Notes: generated by a model not told the origin, from the letters alone. Positions 6,868 to 14,105 are shown, counted from the stretch's first letter. The stretch is DNA of 15,580 bases from Candidatus Sericytochromatia bacterium (GCA_913773825.1 CAJYHH010001207.1:1-15580); one strand, 5' to 3'. Numbers and translations are program-made.

Positions 6868-8145
6868 TTAACGACGAGGATTGGCCAGTTGCACGGTGCC
6901 GGCGGCCTGAACCAGGCCGAGCCAGCTGGCGCGGGTGGTGTTCCACATGGCTTCAACTTCAGAGTAAGAAGGACGGAAGCTCTGTCCGACTTCCATACCC
7001 ATTGAGAAGGCGCCATGTTTTTCATAACCATAGTCGTCGGTGGTGCCAGAGGTCGGGTACAGCAGCTCAAGGCTGGTGCCGCCGGAGTAACCGTGACGAG
7101 CAAAGGTGTTCTGATAAATGGCTTTATACTGAGCGGCTTCAGGAATAGTTTTTTCGCTGTAGCCGAGCGGCCAGAAGAACATTTCGCCGTAGGCGTGAAC
7201 GTCAACTGAAGCGCGGATATTGGGCTTGCGGGTATACATCGCCTGAACAGCCTGTGTTTCTACTTCAGAAGCTGCGCGGGGGCCGCTGTAAGTCTCACTG
7301 CCGGGGCTGGTCAGACCATTCAGCCAGCTGCTGGGAGCGTTCAGACACTTGTAGTTCCAGCAAGAGTCAAAGTTGCGGTTTAAGTCGATGCCGCGGCCGT
7401 TCATGTTTTTACGCTGCCAGGCATTGCCTTTTTCAACTTCAACACGACCATCTACGTTGACCATCGGCAGCAGGATCACTTCACGAGTGTCCATCAGCTG
7501 GGTGATCTGGGGATCTTTGCCATATTTGCTGGTCATTTCATTGGCGATTTTCATCGCCAGTTCAACCGGAGCCAGTTCACGAGCATGAACACCAGCGGTC
7601 ATCATAAAAGCCGGTTTGGCGGTGCGGACGTTTTTATTGGTGATTGAAATTGCCCAGATGTCGTTGTTGGGAGCCTGGCCGGTGGATTTCAGATAAGTGT
7701 CGCCGACGTCTTCCAGAGTAACCAGCTGAGGATACTGAGCAGCCAGAGCTTTTAACTTTTCGACCATCTGACCATAAGTCATATAGCCAGTCGGCAGACC
7801 TGCGCGGTCGTCCATACGCGCTTCAACAATTGGGGTAACCTGAAGGCCCATGGCGCGGAGCTGGACTTGCTGTTCAGCGGTGACGCGAGCTTTAGCTGTG
7901 CGCTGAGAAGCGTTGGCACCAAAAAGGTCGATGCCGGAAGTCGCGGCTTGAACAATCTGATTTTTATTCTGCCAGCGCAGAGCAACAGTGGTCTGTGGCA
8001 GACCGCGAACTGGCGTGTTCAGACCCTGAACATTGCCGGTTGCTTGCTGCGTGTTGGGACGAAAAACAGTTGGGCCGTTGGAGCAGGCAGCCAGAGTCAG
8101 GGCGGCCAGAGCCACCAGACTGGAGCGCTTGAGAGTCGAATTCAT
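6868..8145 (-). CDS. M14-family zinc carboxypeptidase, lipoprotein
   Basis: The product has 425 residues. M14 enzymes remove C-terminal residues from peptides, or act on cell-wall peptides. A lipoprotein signal ends in L-A-A-C (Cys21). Residues 22-115 are a linker and possible propeptide region; the catalytic domain runs about 120-415. The active site is complete: zinc ligands His187 and Glu190 (H-A-R-E) and His317 (D-V-H-A-Y-G), the substrate-binding pair Asn256-Arg257 (D-L-N-R-N-F), Tyr372 in G-T-T-D-D-Y, and catalytic Glu385 in G-M-E-V-G. The pattern fits the carboxypeptidase A/T branch rather than the D,L-peptidase branch, so nutrition or protein turnover is more likely than wall remodelling. 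GAGG lies 6 nt before the ATG. A possible -10 (GATAAT, 8166-8171) is close to the start. It appears to be transcribed on its own. Confidence 0.93.
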   Translation of the reverse strand: MNSTLKRSSLVALAALTLAACSNGPTVFRPNTQQATGNVQGLNTPVRGLPQTTVALRWQNKNQIVQAATSGIDLFGANASQRTAKARVTAEQQVQLRAMGLQVTPIVEARMDDRAGLPTGYMTYGQMVEKLKALAAQYPQLVTLEDVGDTYLKSTGQAPNNDIWAISITNKNVRTAKPAFMMTAGVHARELAPVELAMKIANEMTSKYGKDPQITQLMDTREVILLPMVNVDGRVEVEKGNAWQRKNMNGRGIDLNRNFDSCWNYKCLNAPSSWLNGLTSPGSETYSGPRAASEVETQAVQAMYTRKPNIRASVDVHAYGEMFFWPLGYSEKTIPEAAQYKAIYQNTFARHGYSGGTSLELLYPTSGTTDDYGYEKHGAFSMGMEVGQSFRPSYSEVEAMWNTTRASWLGLVQAAGTVQLANPRR

Positions 8146-8248
8146 ACGGAACCTCAGCTTGTAGTATTATCTGCAGTTTACGACGGTTTGGCCCGGTCCT
8201 GAAGGGCGCAGGCAAAGCAACGGAAGGCGCTAGATCTTCTATCGGGTT

Positions 8249-8281
8249 AACTAAAGATAAACTTGCGTTTAATCTTTAGTT
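8249..8281 (+). terminator. AT-rich hairpin between the hypothetical gene and the carboxypeptidase gene
   Basis: A 10-bp stem (8249-8258 with 8272-8281), one bulged A, a further 4 bp and a TTGC loop are followed on the plus strand by TTTCTCTTTTT. That is a normal intrinsic terminator for plus-strand transcription, yet both neighbours are on the minus strand. On the minus strand it begins 8 nt after the stop of the 8290-8916 gene but has only a short U-run. It may work in both directions. Confidence 0.5.
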
Positions 8282-8289
8282 TTCTCTTT

Positions 8290-8916
8290 TTAGCCGATCT
8301 TAATACAGATGGTTTGCCGCAAGGGGCCCGTTTGGGGTTTGCGGCCCGGTGAGTTAATCAGGGCTTCTGCACTAACTTTATCACAGGCATCTTTAACCTT
8401 TTCAAGCAGTTCTTCTCGGCTGCTGCGTTTGCCAAGCTGGCGCAACACTTCGAGACTAACTTGCTTGCTGACGGTTTGTTCAGGCTGAAAGCGAGAATAC
8501 GCTTCGGTCCTGCTCTGGCGAATCGCCAGTAATTCACTGGCGTCGAGCATGGCTGTGGCCCGAACTTTTGGGGATTGGGAACGTCTTGCTTTGCGGACTT
8601 GCCGCTCTTCACCGTGAAGCAGACCCGTCCGGCTGCGAGCATCGCGCTGGAGGTAGACAACATTACTGCTTTGGTGAGTTTTCACCTCGTTGAGGCAGTG
8701 AGCATCAGAGAGTTGAGCAGAACTCAGGCAGGATTCGGTACGCCCAAGGCAGGAAGAAACGGGCTGAATCTCTGTTTGACTAGAGTAATGATTGTCGGTG
8801 GGCTCATCACCGACAAATTCAAAAGTCAGCATGCGCTGGGACTCGATGGGGCGGGGAACGGCTTGACGCACGCTTTTGTAGGCCCATCTATCGAGAATAT
8901 TTAAAACCTGCTGCAT
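8290..8916 (-). CDS. Hypothetical protein, no recognised domain
   Basis: I do not recognise this 208-residue protein. It has no signal peptide or membrane segment. Residues 1-50 are mixed and begin with a likely helix (Q-Q-V-L-N-I-L-D-R-W). Residues 85-120 are strongly basic and probably disordered (R-D-A-R-S-R-T-G, then R-Q-V-R-K-A-R-R). Residues 120-185 look helical and charged. The tail has S-P-G-R-K-P-Q-T-G (189-197), somewhat like an AT-hook, so nucleic-acid binding is possible but unproven. AGAGAG lies 7 nt before the ATG, and a TATAAT with operator-like repeats is just upstream, supporting a real gene. A 109-residue open frame on the opposite strand (8575-8904) lacks such support. It lies between two lipoprotein genes but the spacing suggests its own transcript. 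Confidence 0.6.
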   Translation of the reverse strand: MQQVLNILDRWAYKSVRQAVPRPIESQRMLTFEFVGDEPTDNHYSSQTEIQPVSSCLGRTESCLSSAQLSDAHCLNEVKTHQSSNVVYLQRDARSRTGLLHGEERQVRKARRSQSPKVRATAMLDASELLAIRQSRTEAYSRFQPEQTVSKQVSLEVLRQLGKRSSREELLEKVKDACDKVSAEALINSPGRKPQTGPLRQTICIKIG

Positions 8917-8946
8917 ACTGTTGCTCTCTTTAAGAATCTTATGTCT

Positions 8947-8987
8947 GGATTAATTATAGTTAATCCTTGTTAAGACTTGCTTAACCT
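8947..8987 (-). promoter_or_regulatory. Promoter and operator-like repeats of the hypothetical gene
   Basis: On the minus strand TATAAT (8953-8958) would give a leader of about 30 nt. It is covered by a perfect inverted repeat, GGATTAA-N6-TTAATCC (8947-8966). Directly upstream is a second one, GTTAAG-N5-CTTAAC (8969-8985), inside the 16-nt motif 8972-8987 also found before the GAF kinase. Two adjacent inverted repeats over a -10 suggest control by a dimeric DNA-binding protein. Confidence 0.5.
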
Positions 8988-9030
8988 AAACATAATTTAT
9001 CAGAGCTTCTTGGGGGCTGTAAAGCTTTGG

Positions 9031-9053
9031 CGGAGAATTCCCGGAGAATTCTC
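9031..9053. repeat. Tandem CGGAGAATTC repeat that also forms an 8-bp inverted repeat
   Basis: CGGAGAATTC occurs at 9031-9040 and 9042-9051. Because each copy holds GAATTC, the same stretch forms GAGAATTC-N5-GAATTCTC (9033-9053). No U-tract follows, so it is not an obvious terminator. It may be a protein-binding site or a chance duplication. Nothing else recognisable lies in 8988-9214 apart from an A/T-rich segment near 9165-9190. Confidence 0.4.
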
Positions 9054-9214
9054 ATCAAACTCTCAGGAAGCAGGCTGAAATGAGGACTGAAGAAATTGCT
9101 TTTTTAAGCTTAAATTCAATCATCAAGCTGATTCTGACTGGATTTTCTGAGCGGGTTCTATTTAATTCGCTTTATTTAAATTAAAAAAGGAGAGAAGTCA
9201 TCTGACTAAAAGTG

Positions 9215-9610
9215 TTAGACGCGCACAACCTGACGAACGCCCAGACTCAGCTGACCGCTGGAAACGGTCTGGACACGCCCGCGAATCCGGACCGCTGTGC
9301 GGTTTTCCAGACCCGGTAATTGTGTCAGCACACGTCCAGAGTCACTGAGCAGGAGCTGTTCGCCGCTGCGCAGCAGCAGCAAAGCACCCGTGCGCTTAGG
9401 TGAATAGATGCCGTTAAGTTCAACTTCTTCGCCAAGTAAGCCGCTGATTGAAGTCCGCAAGTTCTGATTAAAGGATTGCGGTGGCTGCTGAACCAGCACA
9501 GGGCGAGCAGGAGCCAGAGGTTGAAGCGGGGCTTGACTGGCACAGCCGCTAAGGGACAGAGCCAGAGTTAAAGTCGAAAGCAGAGAGACAATCTTCATCA
9601 CGGGACGCAT
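9215..9610 (-). CDS. Small lipoprotein with an OB-fold-like domain
   Basis: The product has 131 residues. A signal peptide ends in L-S-G-C (Cys23), followed by a Pro/Gln-rich linker (about 24-50). Residues 53-131 are beta-rich: E-E-V-E-L-N-G-I-Y, G-A-L-L-L-L-R-S-G, Q-L-L-L-S-D-S, A-V-R-I-R-G-R-V, and V-R-Q-V-V-R-V. The strand order and the late V-R-I-R-G-R-V strand resemble the small bacterial OB-fold (NlpE/YgiW-like) lipoproteins, but the match is only by pattern. The start could be ATG 9610 or ATG 9598; neither has an ideal ribosome site (AAAGG is 12 nt before the first). Its own sigma70-type promoter is upstream. Function unknown; probably an envelope protein. Confidence 0.75.
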   Translation of the reverse strand: MRPVMKIVSLLSTLTLALSLSGCASQAPLQPLAPARPVLVQQPPQSFNQNLRTSISGLLGEEVELNGIYSPKRTGALLLLRSGEQLLLSDSGRVLTQLPGLENRTAVRIRGRVQTVSSGQLSLGVRQVVRV

Positions 9611-9618
9611 GGGAAAAT

Positions 9619-9636
9619 TTAACCTTTGATTAACCT
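9619..9636. repeat. TTAACCT direct repeat, one helical turn apart
   Basis: TTAACCT occurs at 9619-9625 and 9630-9636, an 11-nt period, between the promoter and the start codon of the small lipoprotein gene. The same heptamer lies in the promoter region of the 8290-8916 gene (8981-8987), with a one-base variant before the GAF kinase (6621-6627). It may be a binding site shared by several genes. Confidence 0.35.
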
Positions 9637-9651
9637 TGTGTTTACTTCATC

Positions 9652-9681
9652 ATCATAACCCCAATATTCAAAATATGTCAA
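9652..9681 (-). promoter_or_regulatory. Sigma70-type promoter of the small lipoprotein gene
   Basis: On the minus strand a perfect -35 TTGACA (9676-9681) is followed after 18 nt by TATGAT (9652-9657). Transcription would start near 9645, about 36 nt before ATG 9610. This is the only classic -35/-10 pair I find in the window. Confidence 0.7.
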
Positions 9682-9757
9682 TTAAAACCATAAAATAACC
9701 TATTGTATATATTTATGTTTTCTGATGGTAATGTTAGAAAATTTTAAATGCTTCATG

Positions 9758-9766
9758 TGTTAAAAT
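9758..9766 (+). promoter_or_regulatory. Possible extended -10 promoter of the receiver-ATPase gene
   Basis: TGTTAAAAT fits an extended -10 element with one mismatch, 36 nt upstream of ATG 9802, without a clear -35. The region 9611-9801 separates two divergent genes and is very AT-rich, so chance matches are likely. Confidence 0.35.
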
Positions 9767-9801
9767 TTCTGCCATTACAGTGATGGCGAAAGGATCCAGT
9801 G

Positions 9802-12210
9802 ATGGCTCATATTCTCAGCGTTGACGACGATCCCGATGTATCAAACCTCCTGCGGATGCTGCTCCGCCAGCAGGGTTATGAAGTAGATACTTTTCATGAT
9901 GGCTATGAAGCCTTGCGTAAACTTGAAGAAGGTGTTTTATCTCCTGACCTGATCTTGCTTGACGTTGATATGCCCGTCATTGATGGCTATGGTGTTTGTG
10001 AGCGCCTGCAGGCACATCCAAAATGGTGCCTAATTCCCACTGTGTTTTTAACGGGCTCTAGTACAGAAGCTAATCGTCTGCGGGCTTTTCAGCTTGGGGC
10101 TGTCGGCTTTTTATCTAAGCCTGTTGATCCTGATACCCTGCCTCCTCAAATCGAGAAATTTTTAAAAGTAGGTGAAAGCTGGCGCCAAAGCTTTGCTGCT
10201 GGCCCTGCCCCTGAAACTCCCGCCGCTGAAACGAGTAAACCAGCTGAAAATAGCCTGGCTTCTACTGATCCAACTGTTCTGCCTGTTCCGCTTGTAAAGC
10301 CTGAAGCTTCGCTTACAGGCCCGCCAAAACCTTCAAACTTACCGGTGGTTTCCGCCAGACAACATGCTGTGGGTCATTTACCAAAGAGCTCTCAACATCT
10401 GACAGCAGCTAATCAGAACTCCCAGGCCCTGGATTTACCCGGCCGGCCGGCTCAGTCTCAGGCTGGCGGTAAAAAAACAGGTGCTGCTCGTGGATTAGTA
10501 ACCTTTGCAGGTTTTAAAGATTATTATGCTGAACAGACTGGCCGGGCTTTACCTGACGGTCTCTTGCCTGCCCAGCTCTATGAACAAGCCGCTAATCAAG
10601 GCATTGGCCCGACTCAACTGGCTCGTTATTTATCTGAATACTGTAGCCTGGATTATCTTGAAGACTTAGATGCTGACAAAGTTAAGCTGGGCGTCTTGCC
10701 TGCTCCTTTTTGCCGCCGCTATCACGTCGTGCCGATTCGTGAAGAAGATAAAACAGCTTTTGTTATTAGCCATCCATTTGAAATGGAGCTGGAAGACACC
10801 CTTCAGCGCTTTGGTCGAGCTAAACGCTATTTGGCTGAGCCCGACCGGATTCAAGCTTTACATAGCGGTCAGGGCGTGCGCCGTCCAACTGAGTCGATTC
10901 CATTAAATCTGGAAGATGTTGTCGATGAGGTTCAGACCCGTTATCAGGGGGATGAACCCGATGTTGCCATGGGTGAAGTCACAGATGAAGATGCCGCACC
11001 CTTAATTCGTCTGGTCAATCGTTTAATTGAAAACGCTTACAGAATGCGGGCTTCAGATATTCATATTGAACCCGCTGAAGCCGCTGTGGTCGTCCGTTAC
11101 CGCATCGACGGAGATTTGCGTGTGGTTTCTCGTCTGCAGCCACCGACGCTGATTCAGCCGCTGGTTGCGCGGCTTAAAATCATGAGTGGTTTAAACATCA
11201 GTGAACGCCGTCTGCCCCAGGACGGCCGCATTGTGTTTAAAGAATATGGCAATCGCCAAGTCGATATTGACTTACGTGTGGCAACAGCCCCGATGAATTT
11301 TGGTGAAAAAGTGGTTATGCGTATTATCGACAAGCAAAAAACCACTTTGCCGCTTGAGGCACTGGGCTTTTCACCCCGTAATCTCTTGCAGTACCGTCAG
11401 CATCTGAGCACGCCTTACGGCATGATTTTGCACGTCGGACCCACAGGCTCAGGTAAATCCATGACGCTTTATGCGGCATTAAATGAAATTAACCGGGCTG
11501 AAATTAATATTCAGACCGCTGAAGACCCGATTGAATACACCTTGCCAAATATCAACCAATTACAGGTTAAGCCCGAAATTGGTCTGACCTTTGCGCGGGC
11601 TTTGCGCTCTTATTTGCGTCAGGATCCAGACGTGATTCTGGTGGGTGAAATCCGTGATCGCGAAACAGCTCATATTGCGGCTGAAGCTGCGCTGACGGGT
11701 CACTTGCTGTTGAGCACGCTGCATACTAACGATGCAGCTGCAACGTTGACCCGTCTGATGGAAATGGGCATTGAGCCCTTTATGGTTTCAGCTTCAGTTG
11801 TCATGATCTGCGCCCAGCGTCTGCTGCGTCGCCTTTGTGAAGAATGTGCTCAGACGGCAGAAGCCACACTGGCCCAGAAACAAATGCTCAACTGGCCCTT
11901 AGATAAACCGCTGACGGTTTATAACGCAGTTGGCTGTGAACGCTGTGACAATATCGGCTATCGGGGTCGAATTGGGGTTCATGAGCTGATGGTGCCCTCT
12001 GAAGTTGTAAGAAATCTGATTACTGAGCCTGGTATGACGGCTGAAACACTTAAACGTCAGGCTGTTAAAGAAGGCATGACGACTTTGTTCTGGGACGGTG
12101 TTGATAAAGCCTTACAGGGCCTGACCAGCTTAGAAGAAGTTGCGGCTCGTGTGCGCGCTGATGACTTTGACAGTCGTCCAACCTGGTGGCTAAAGCAGAT
12201 CGGCACTTAA
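9802..12210 (+). CDS. Receiver domain fused to a GspE/PilB-type secretion or pilus ATPase
   Basis: The product has 802 residues from ATG 9802, preferred over GTG 9799 because AAAGGA lies 7 nt upstream. Residues 2-118 are a response-regulator receiver with the acidic cluster Asp8-Asp10, phospho-acceptor Asp54 (L-L-D-V-D-M-P), Thr84 and Lys106. A Pro/Ala/Ser-rich linker follows (about 125-230). Residues about 232-355 match a T2SSE_N-like domain (Y-L-S-E-Y-C-S-L-D-Y, L-P-A-P-F-C-R-R-Y). The ATPase (about 392-720) has Walker A G-P-T-G-S-G-K-S (546-553), the Asp box (A-E-D-P-I-E-Y), Walker B (D-P-D-V-I-L-V-G-E), the His box (S-T-L-H-T-N-D) and a four-cysteine zinc site (Cys679, 682, 712, 715). Such ATPases drive type IV pilus assembly or type II secretion. 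No pilin, PilC or secretin gene is next to it. Phosphorylation probably regulates the motor, though this is inferred. Confidence 0.93.
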   Translation: MAHILSVDDDPDVSNLLRMLLRQQGYEVDTFHDGYEALRKLEEGVLSPDLILLDVDMPVIDGYGVCERLQAHPKWCLIPTVFLTGSSTEANRLRAFQLGAVGFLSKPVDPDTLPPQIEKFLKVGESWRQSFAAGPAPETPAAETSKPAENSLASTDPTVLPVPLVKPEASLTGPPKPSNLPVVSARQHAVGHLPKSSQHLTAANQNSQALDLPGRPAQSQAGGKKTGAARGLVTFAGFKDYYAEQTGRALPDGLLPAQLYEQAANQGIGPTQLARYLSEYCSLDYLEDLDADKVKLGVLPAPFCRRYHVVPIREEDKTAFVISHPFEMELEDTLQRFGRAKRYLAEPDRIQALHSGQGVRRPTESIPLNLEDVVDEVQTRYQGDEPDVAMGEVTDEDAAPLIRLVNRLIENAYRMRASDIHIEPAEAAVVVRYRIDGDLRVVSRLQPPTLIQPLVARLKIMSGLNISERRLPQDGRIVFKEYGNRQVDIDLRVATAPMNFGEKVVMRIIDKQKTTLPLEALGFSPRNLLQYRQHLSTPYGMILHVGPTGSGKSMTLYAALNEINRAEINIQTAEDPIEYTLPNINQLQVKPEIGLTFARALRSYLRQDPDVILVGEIRDRETAHIAAEAALTGHLLLSTLHTNDAAATLTRLMEMGIEPFMVSASVVMICAQRLLRRLCEECAQTAEATLAQKQMLNWPLDKPLTVYNAVGCERCDNIGYRGRIGVHELMVPSEVVRNLITEPGMTAETLKRQAVKEGMTTLFWDGVDKALQGLTSLEEVAARVRADDFDSRPTWWLKQIGT

Positions 12211-12237
12211 GTCCAGGCCCATTTAAATTGTTTGTAA

Positions 12238-12301
12238 AGAGCCCGTTTTTCTGAGTCATTATGCTAAACAAGGCATGTTGAAATAAAGAAAAACGGGCTC
12301 T
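12238..12301 (+). terminator. 15-bp perfect inverted repeat with a 34-nt loop after the receiver-ATPase gene
   Basis: AGAGCCCGTTTTTCT (12238-12252) pairs perfectly with 12287-12301, starting 27 nt after the stop. The loop can add a small ATGC/GCAT stem. The tract after the right arm is only mildly U-rich (TATCTTCT), so it is not a classic terminator, but position and stem strength make transcript ending or 3'-end protection likely. Confidence 0.55.
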
Positions 12302-12419
12302 ATCTTCTAATCCTCTAAATTCTCTATTAAATCCCTATTCACCTGGTGGTATCTGGCTTTAGCGCTTGTCTAGAATAATCTTATAACCAAGAAAAACAGG
12401 ATATTCGGAGGAACAAACC

Positions 12420-12881
12420 ATGCCAGTTACTGCTTTTACCTTACTCAAAAAAGATCATCGTGCGGTTGAGAAGCTGTTTGCTCAGATTGAAAAACTCGAC
12501 GCTGGATCTGCAACTCGCAAACAGCAGTTGTTTAAACAGCTCAAATCTGAGCTTGAGATTCATGCCCGGCTTGAAGAGGCTTTGCTTTATCCCCTGCTCA
12601 AAGAAGCTGATAAAACGCATAAAATGACTTTAGAAAGCTTTGAAGAACATCATCTGATTGAAAAGCTCTTAATCGAGCTTTCGACTCAGCCAATTACCGA
12701 AGAGTGGGATGCCAAACTGACTGTGCTGAAAGAAAACGTTGAGCATCACGTTAAAGAAGAGGAAGAAGATCTCTTTCCATCAGCGCAAAAAGTGCTCGAC
12801 CGCGAAACGCTTGTTAATCTCGGCAAGCAAATTCAGCTTGAAAAGAAAAAGCTCGAAGCCACCATTATGGTTGCCGCCTAG
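12420..12881 (+). CDS. Hemerythrin-like HHE di-iron protein
   Basis: The product has 153 residues and should be a four-helix bundle that binds two irons and, in this family, O2, NO or redox signals. Metal ligands are all present: His13 (K-K-D-H-R), His48 and Glu52 (I-H-A-R-L-E-E), His77/His78 (E-E-H-H), and His110 with Glu114 (E-H-H-V-K-E-E-E-E-D-L-F-P). The length fits a stand-alone HHE domain with no extra signalling module. It is cytoplasmic, with no signal peptide. GGAGG lies 8 nt before the ATG, a strong site suggesting high expression. It has its own terminator. Likely roles are oxygen storage or protection from nitrosative or oxidative stress; the sequence alone does not decide. The promoter is not clear (a TATAAC near 12382 is the best -10). 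Confidence 0.9.
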   Translation: MPVTAFTLLKKDHRAVEKLFAQIEKLDAGSATRKQQLFKQLKSELEIHARLEEALLYPLLKEADKTHKMTLESFEEHHLIEKLLIELSTQPITEEWDAKLTVLKENVEHHVKEEEEDLFPSAQKVLDRETLVNLGKQIQLEKKKLEATIMVAA

Positions 12882-12904
12882 CCTTTAGCTTTACTCTCTA
12901 TGAT

Positions 12905-12946
12905 TTCAGGGTTCCTTAAAACAAGCTTGTTTTAAGGAACCCTGAA
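12905..12946 (+). terminator. Perfect 42-nt palindrome and U-tract: terminator of the hemerythrin gene
   Basis: Positions 12905-12925 are the exact reverse complement of 12926-12946, centred on AAGCTT with no spacer. The folded stem would reach about 19 bp with a 4-nt loop. It starts 23 nt after the stop and is followed by TGTTTTTAG, so it fits an intrinsic terminator, though the stem is much longer than usual. Confidence 0.85.
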
Positions 12947-13010
12947 TGTTTTTAGAGACTGTGTCTTAACAAGTCAAAAGCCAGCAGGATCAAGCTGCCA
13001 CTTAACAGCG

Positions 13011-13019
13011 TGTTATGAT
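13011..13019 (+). promoter_or_regulatory. Extended -10 promoter of the membrane-protein gene
   Basis: TGTTATGAT is an extended -10 with one mismatch, 27 nt upstream of ATG 13047, giving a short leader of about 20 nt. No good -35 is seen. It lies after the long terminator palindrome, as expected for a separate transcript. Confidence 0.45.
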
Positions 13020-13046
13020 AGCCAAATCTTTGTGCTTGAGGTTTTT

Positions 13047-14105
13047 ATGAAAATCGCCGTCTGGCTGCGCCGTCTGCGTTTGCCGCTGATGCTCTTGGTA
13101 TTTGTAGCCCTAGCGTGGCTATTAGCCAAAGATTTTTCTGGCGCTGATTTTCAGAAGCTCTTGGCTCAGGCTGATTTAGCTTTATTGATCCTAGCTGGCT
13201 TGCCTAGTTTGATTGCCTTGTTATTCAAAGGGATCCGGCTGTGCTGGTTAGGGGAAGGACTGGGCTTTAAACTCAGTCTTTGGGAAGGGATTAAGTACCA
13301 GGTGATTGCCATTTCCCTTGCGATGCTGACTCCAGGACGAGCAGGCGAGTTTAGTAAAGTCTTGCTGCTAGCTCGCCATGATTCGCGCCAAATGGGTGCC
13401 GGTACTTTAGCGGTATTATTGGAGCGGATTCAGGATTTAGTCGTCTTAGGTCTTTTGTCTCTGATGTTTTGTGTTTTACATTTACATAATGGGACTCTTA
13501 GCCTGGCCCTTGGCCTGATGATTGTGCTCTTACTGGGTTTAGGAGCTGTCTTGCTACGGCTTGCCAGTCGTGATGCCTCACGTTTACATCATTTGATTCC
13601 CTTACGCCTACGTGGTCTGATGGGAGATATTCCTAATTTGCAGATCCATCGCTTAGTGCTGCAAACCCTGCTGACAGGTTTGATTTGGTGCTTAGAAGGC
13701 GTGGCCCAATGGCTGATTTTACAATCAGCGGGTTTTCAGGCGCCTTTTTTACCCGTTTTGGGGATTAGCGCGCTGATGTCGATAGCTTCAGTCTTAAGTC
13801 TGTTGCCGGTAGGCTTAGGAACCGTTGAACTATCAGCATTAGTCTTATATGGTGGCAGTCTAAACGTTCCGCAGGCGGGTGTACTTTATTTAGTTGCGGC
13901 TTCGCGAGTTTTAAGCCTGACACCTTTATTTGGCTTATTTGGGCTGATTGCGCTAACAGACAAAAGCCTGCTCCGTAAAGTCCGTTCAAGCGCTAAAAGC
14001 CAAGTTGACGAAGCTGATTTAAACAAACCATCTGCACTTGATGAAGGTCAGACTAGTCGCGGCGCAGAATCAGCGTCTGGGCCTGTTCAAGCTCAGGAGC
14101 GCTGA
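13047..14105 (+). CDS. YbhN/LPG-synthase-TM-type (UPF0104) integral membrane protein
   Basis: The product has 352 residues from ATG 13047, preferred over GTG 13032 because GAGG lies 5 nt upstream. About eight membrane segments are predicted by eye (near 12-28, 43-65, 82-95, 124-145, 150-172, 205-227, 235-256 and 280-304). The family motifs are present: T-P-G-R-A-G-E (95-101) and L-P-V-G-L-G-T-V-E. This fold is the membrane part of MprF, but here the aminoacyl-transfer domain is absent, so it is not a complete lysyl-PG synthase; homologues are described as flippase-like proteins of lipid or glycan export. The last 45 residues are a soluble, charged tail. It overlaps the end of the convergent glycosidase gene by 53 nt. 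Its substrate is unknown. Confidence 0.85.
   Translation: MKIAVWLRRLRLPLMLLVFVALAWLLAKDFSGADFQKLLAQADLALLILAGLPSLIALLFKGIRLCWLGEGLGFKLSLWEGIKYQVIAISLAMLTPGRAGEFSKVLLLARHDSRQMGAGTLAVLLERIQDLVVLGLLSLMFCVLHLHNGTLSLALGLMIVLLLGLGAVLLRLASRDASRLHHLIPLRLRGLMGDIPNLQIHRLVLQTLLTGLIWCLEGVAQWLILQSAGFQAPFLPVLGISALMSIASVLSLLPVGLGTVELSALVLYGGSLNVPQAGVLYLVAASRVLSLTPLFGLFGLIALTDKSLLRKVRSSAKSQVDEADLNKPSALDEGQTSRGAESASGPVQAQER

Noticed and set aside
8575..8904. 109-residue open frame on the plus strand
   Set aside because: It is antisense to the hypothetical gene, has no ribosome site and its protein looks like a shadow translation.
9165..9214. AAAAAAGGAGAG as a ribosome site for a small plus-strand gene
   Set aside because: No start codon follows at a usable distance before a stop; the complementary minus strand T-run with a 4-bp stem is also too weak to call as a terminator.
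9802..12210. Two adjacent genes (regulator and ATPase) rather than a fusion
   Set aside because: The reading frame is continuous through the linker with no stop or internal ribosome site before the ATPase part.
13047..14105. Full MprF lysylphosphatidylglycerol synthase
   Set aside because: The protein ends after the membrane domain and a short tail; the catalytic C-terminal domain is missing.
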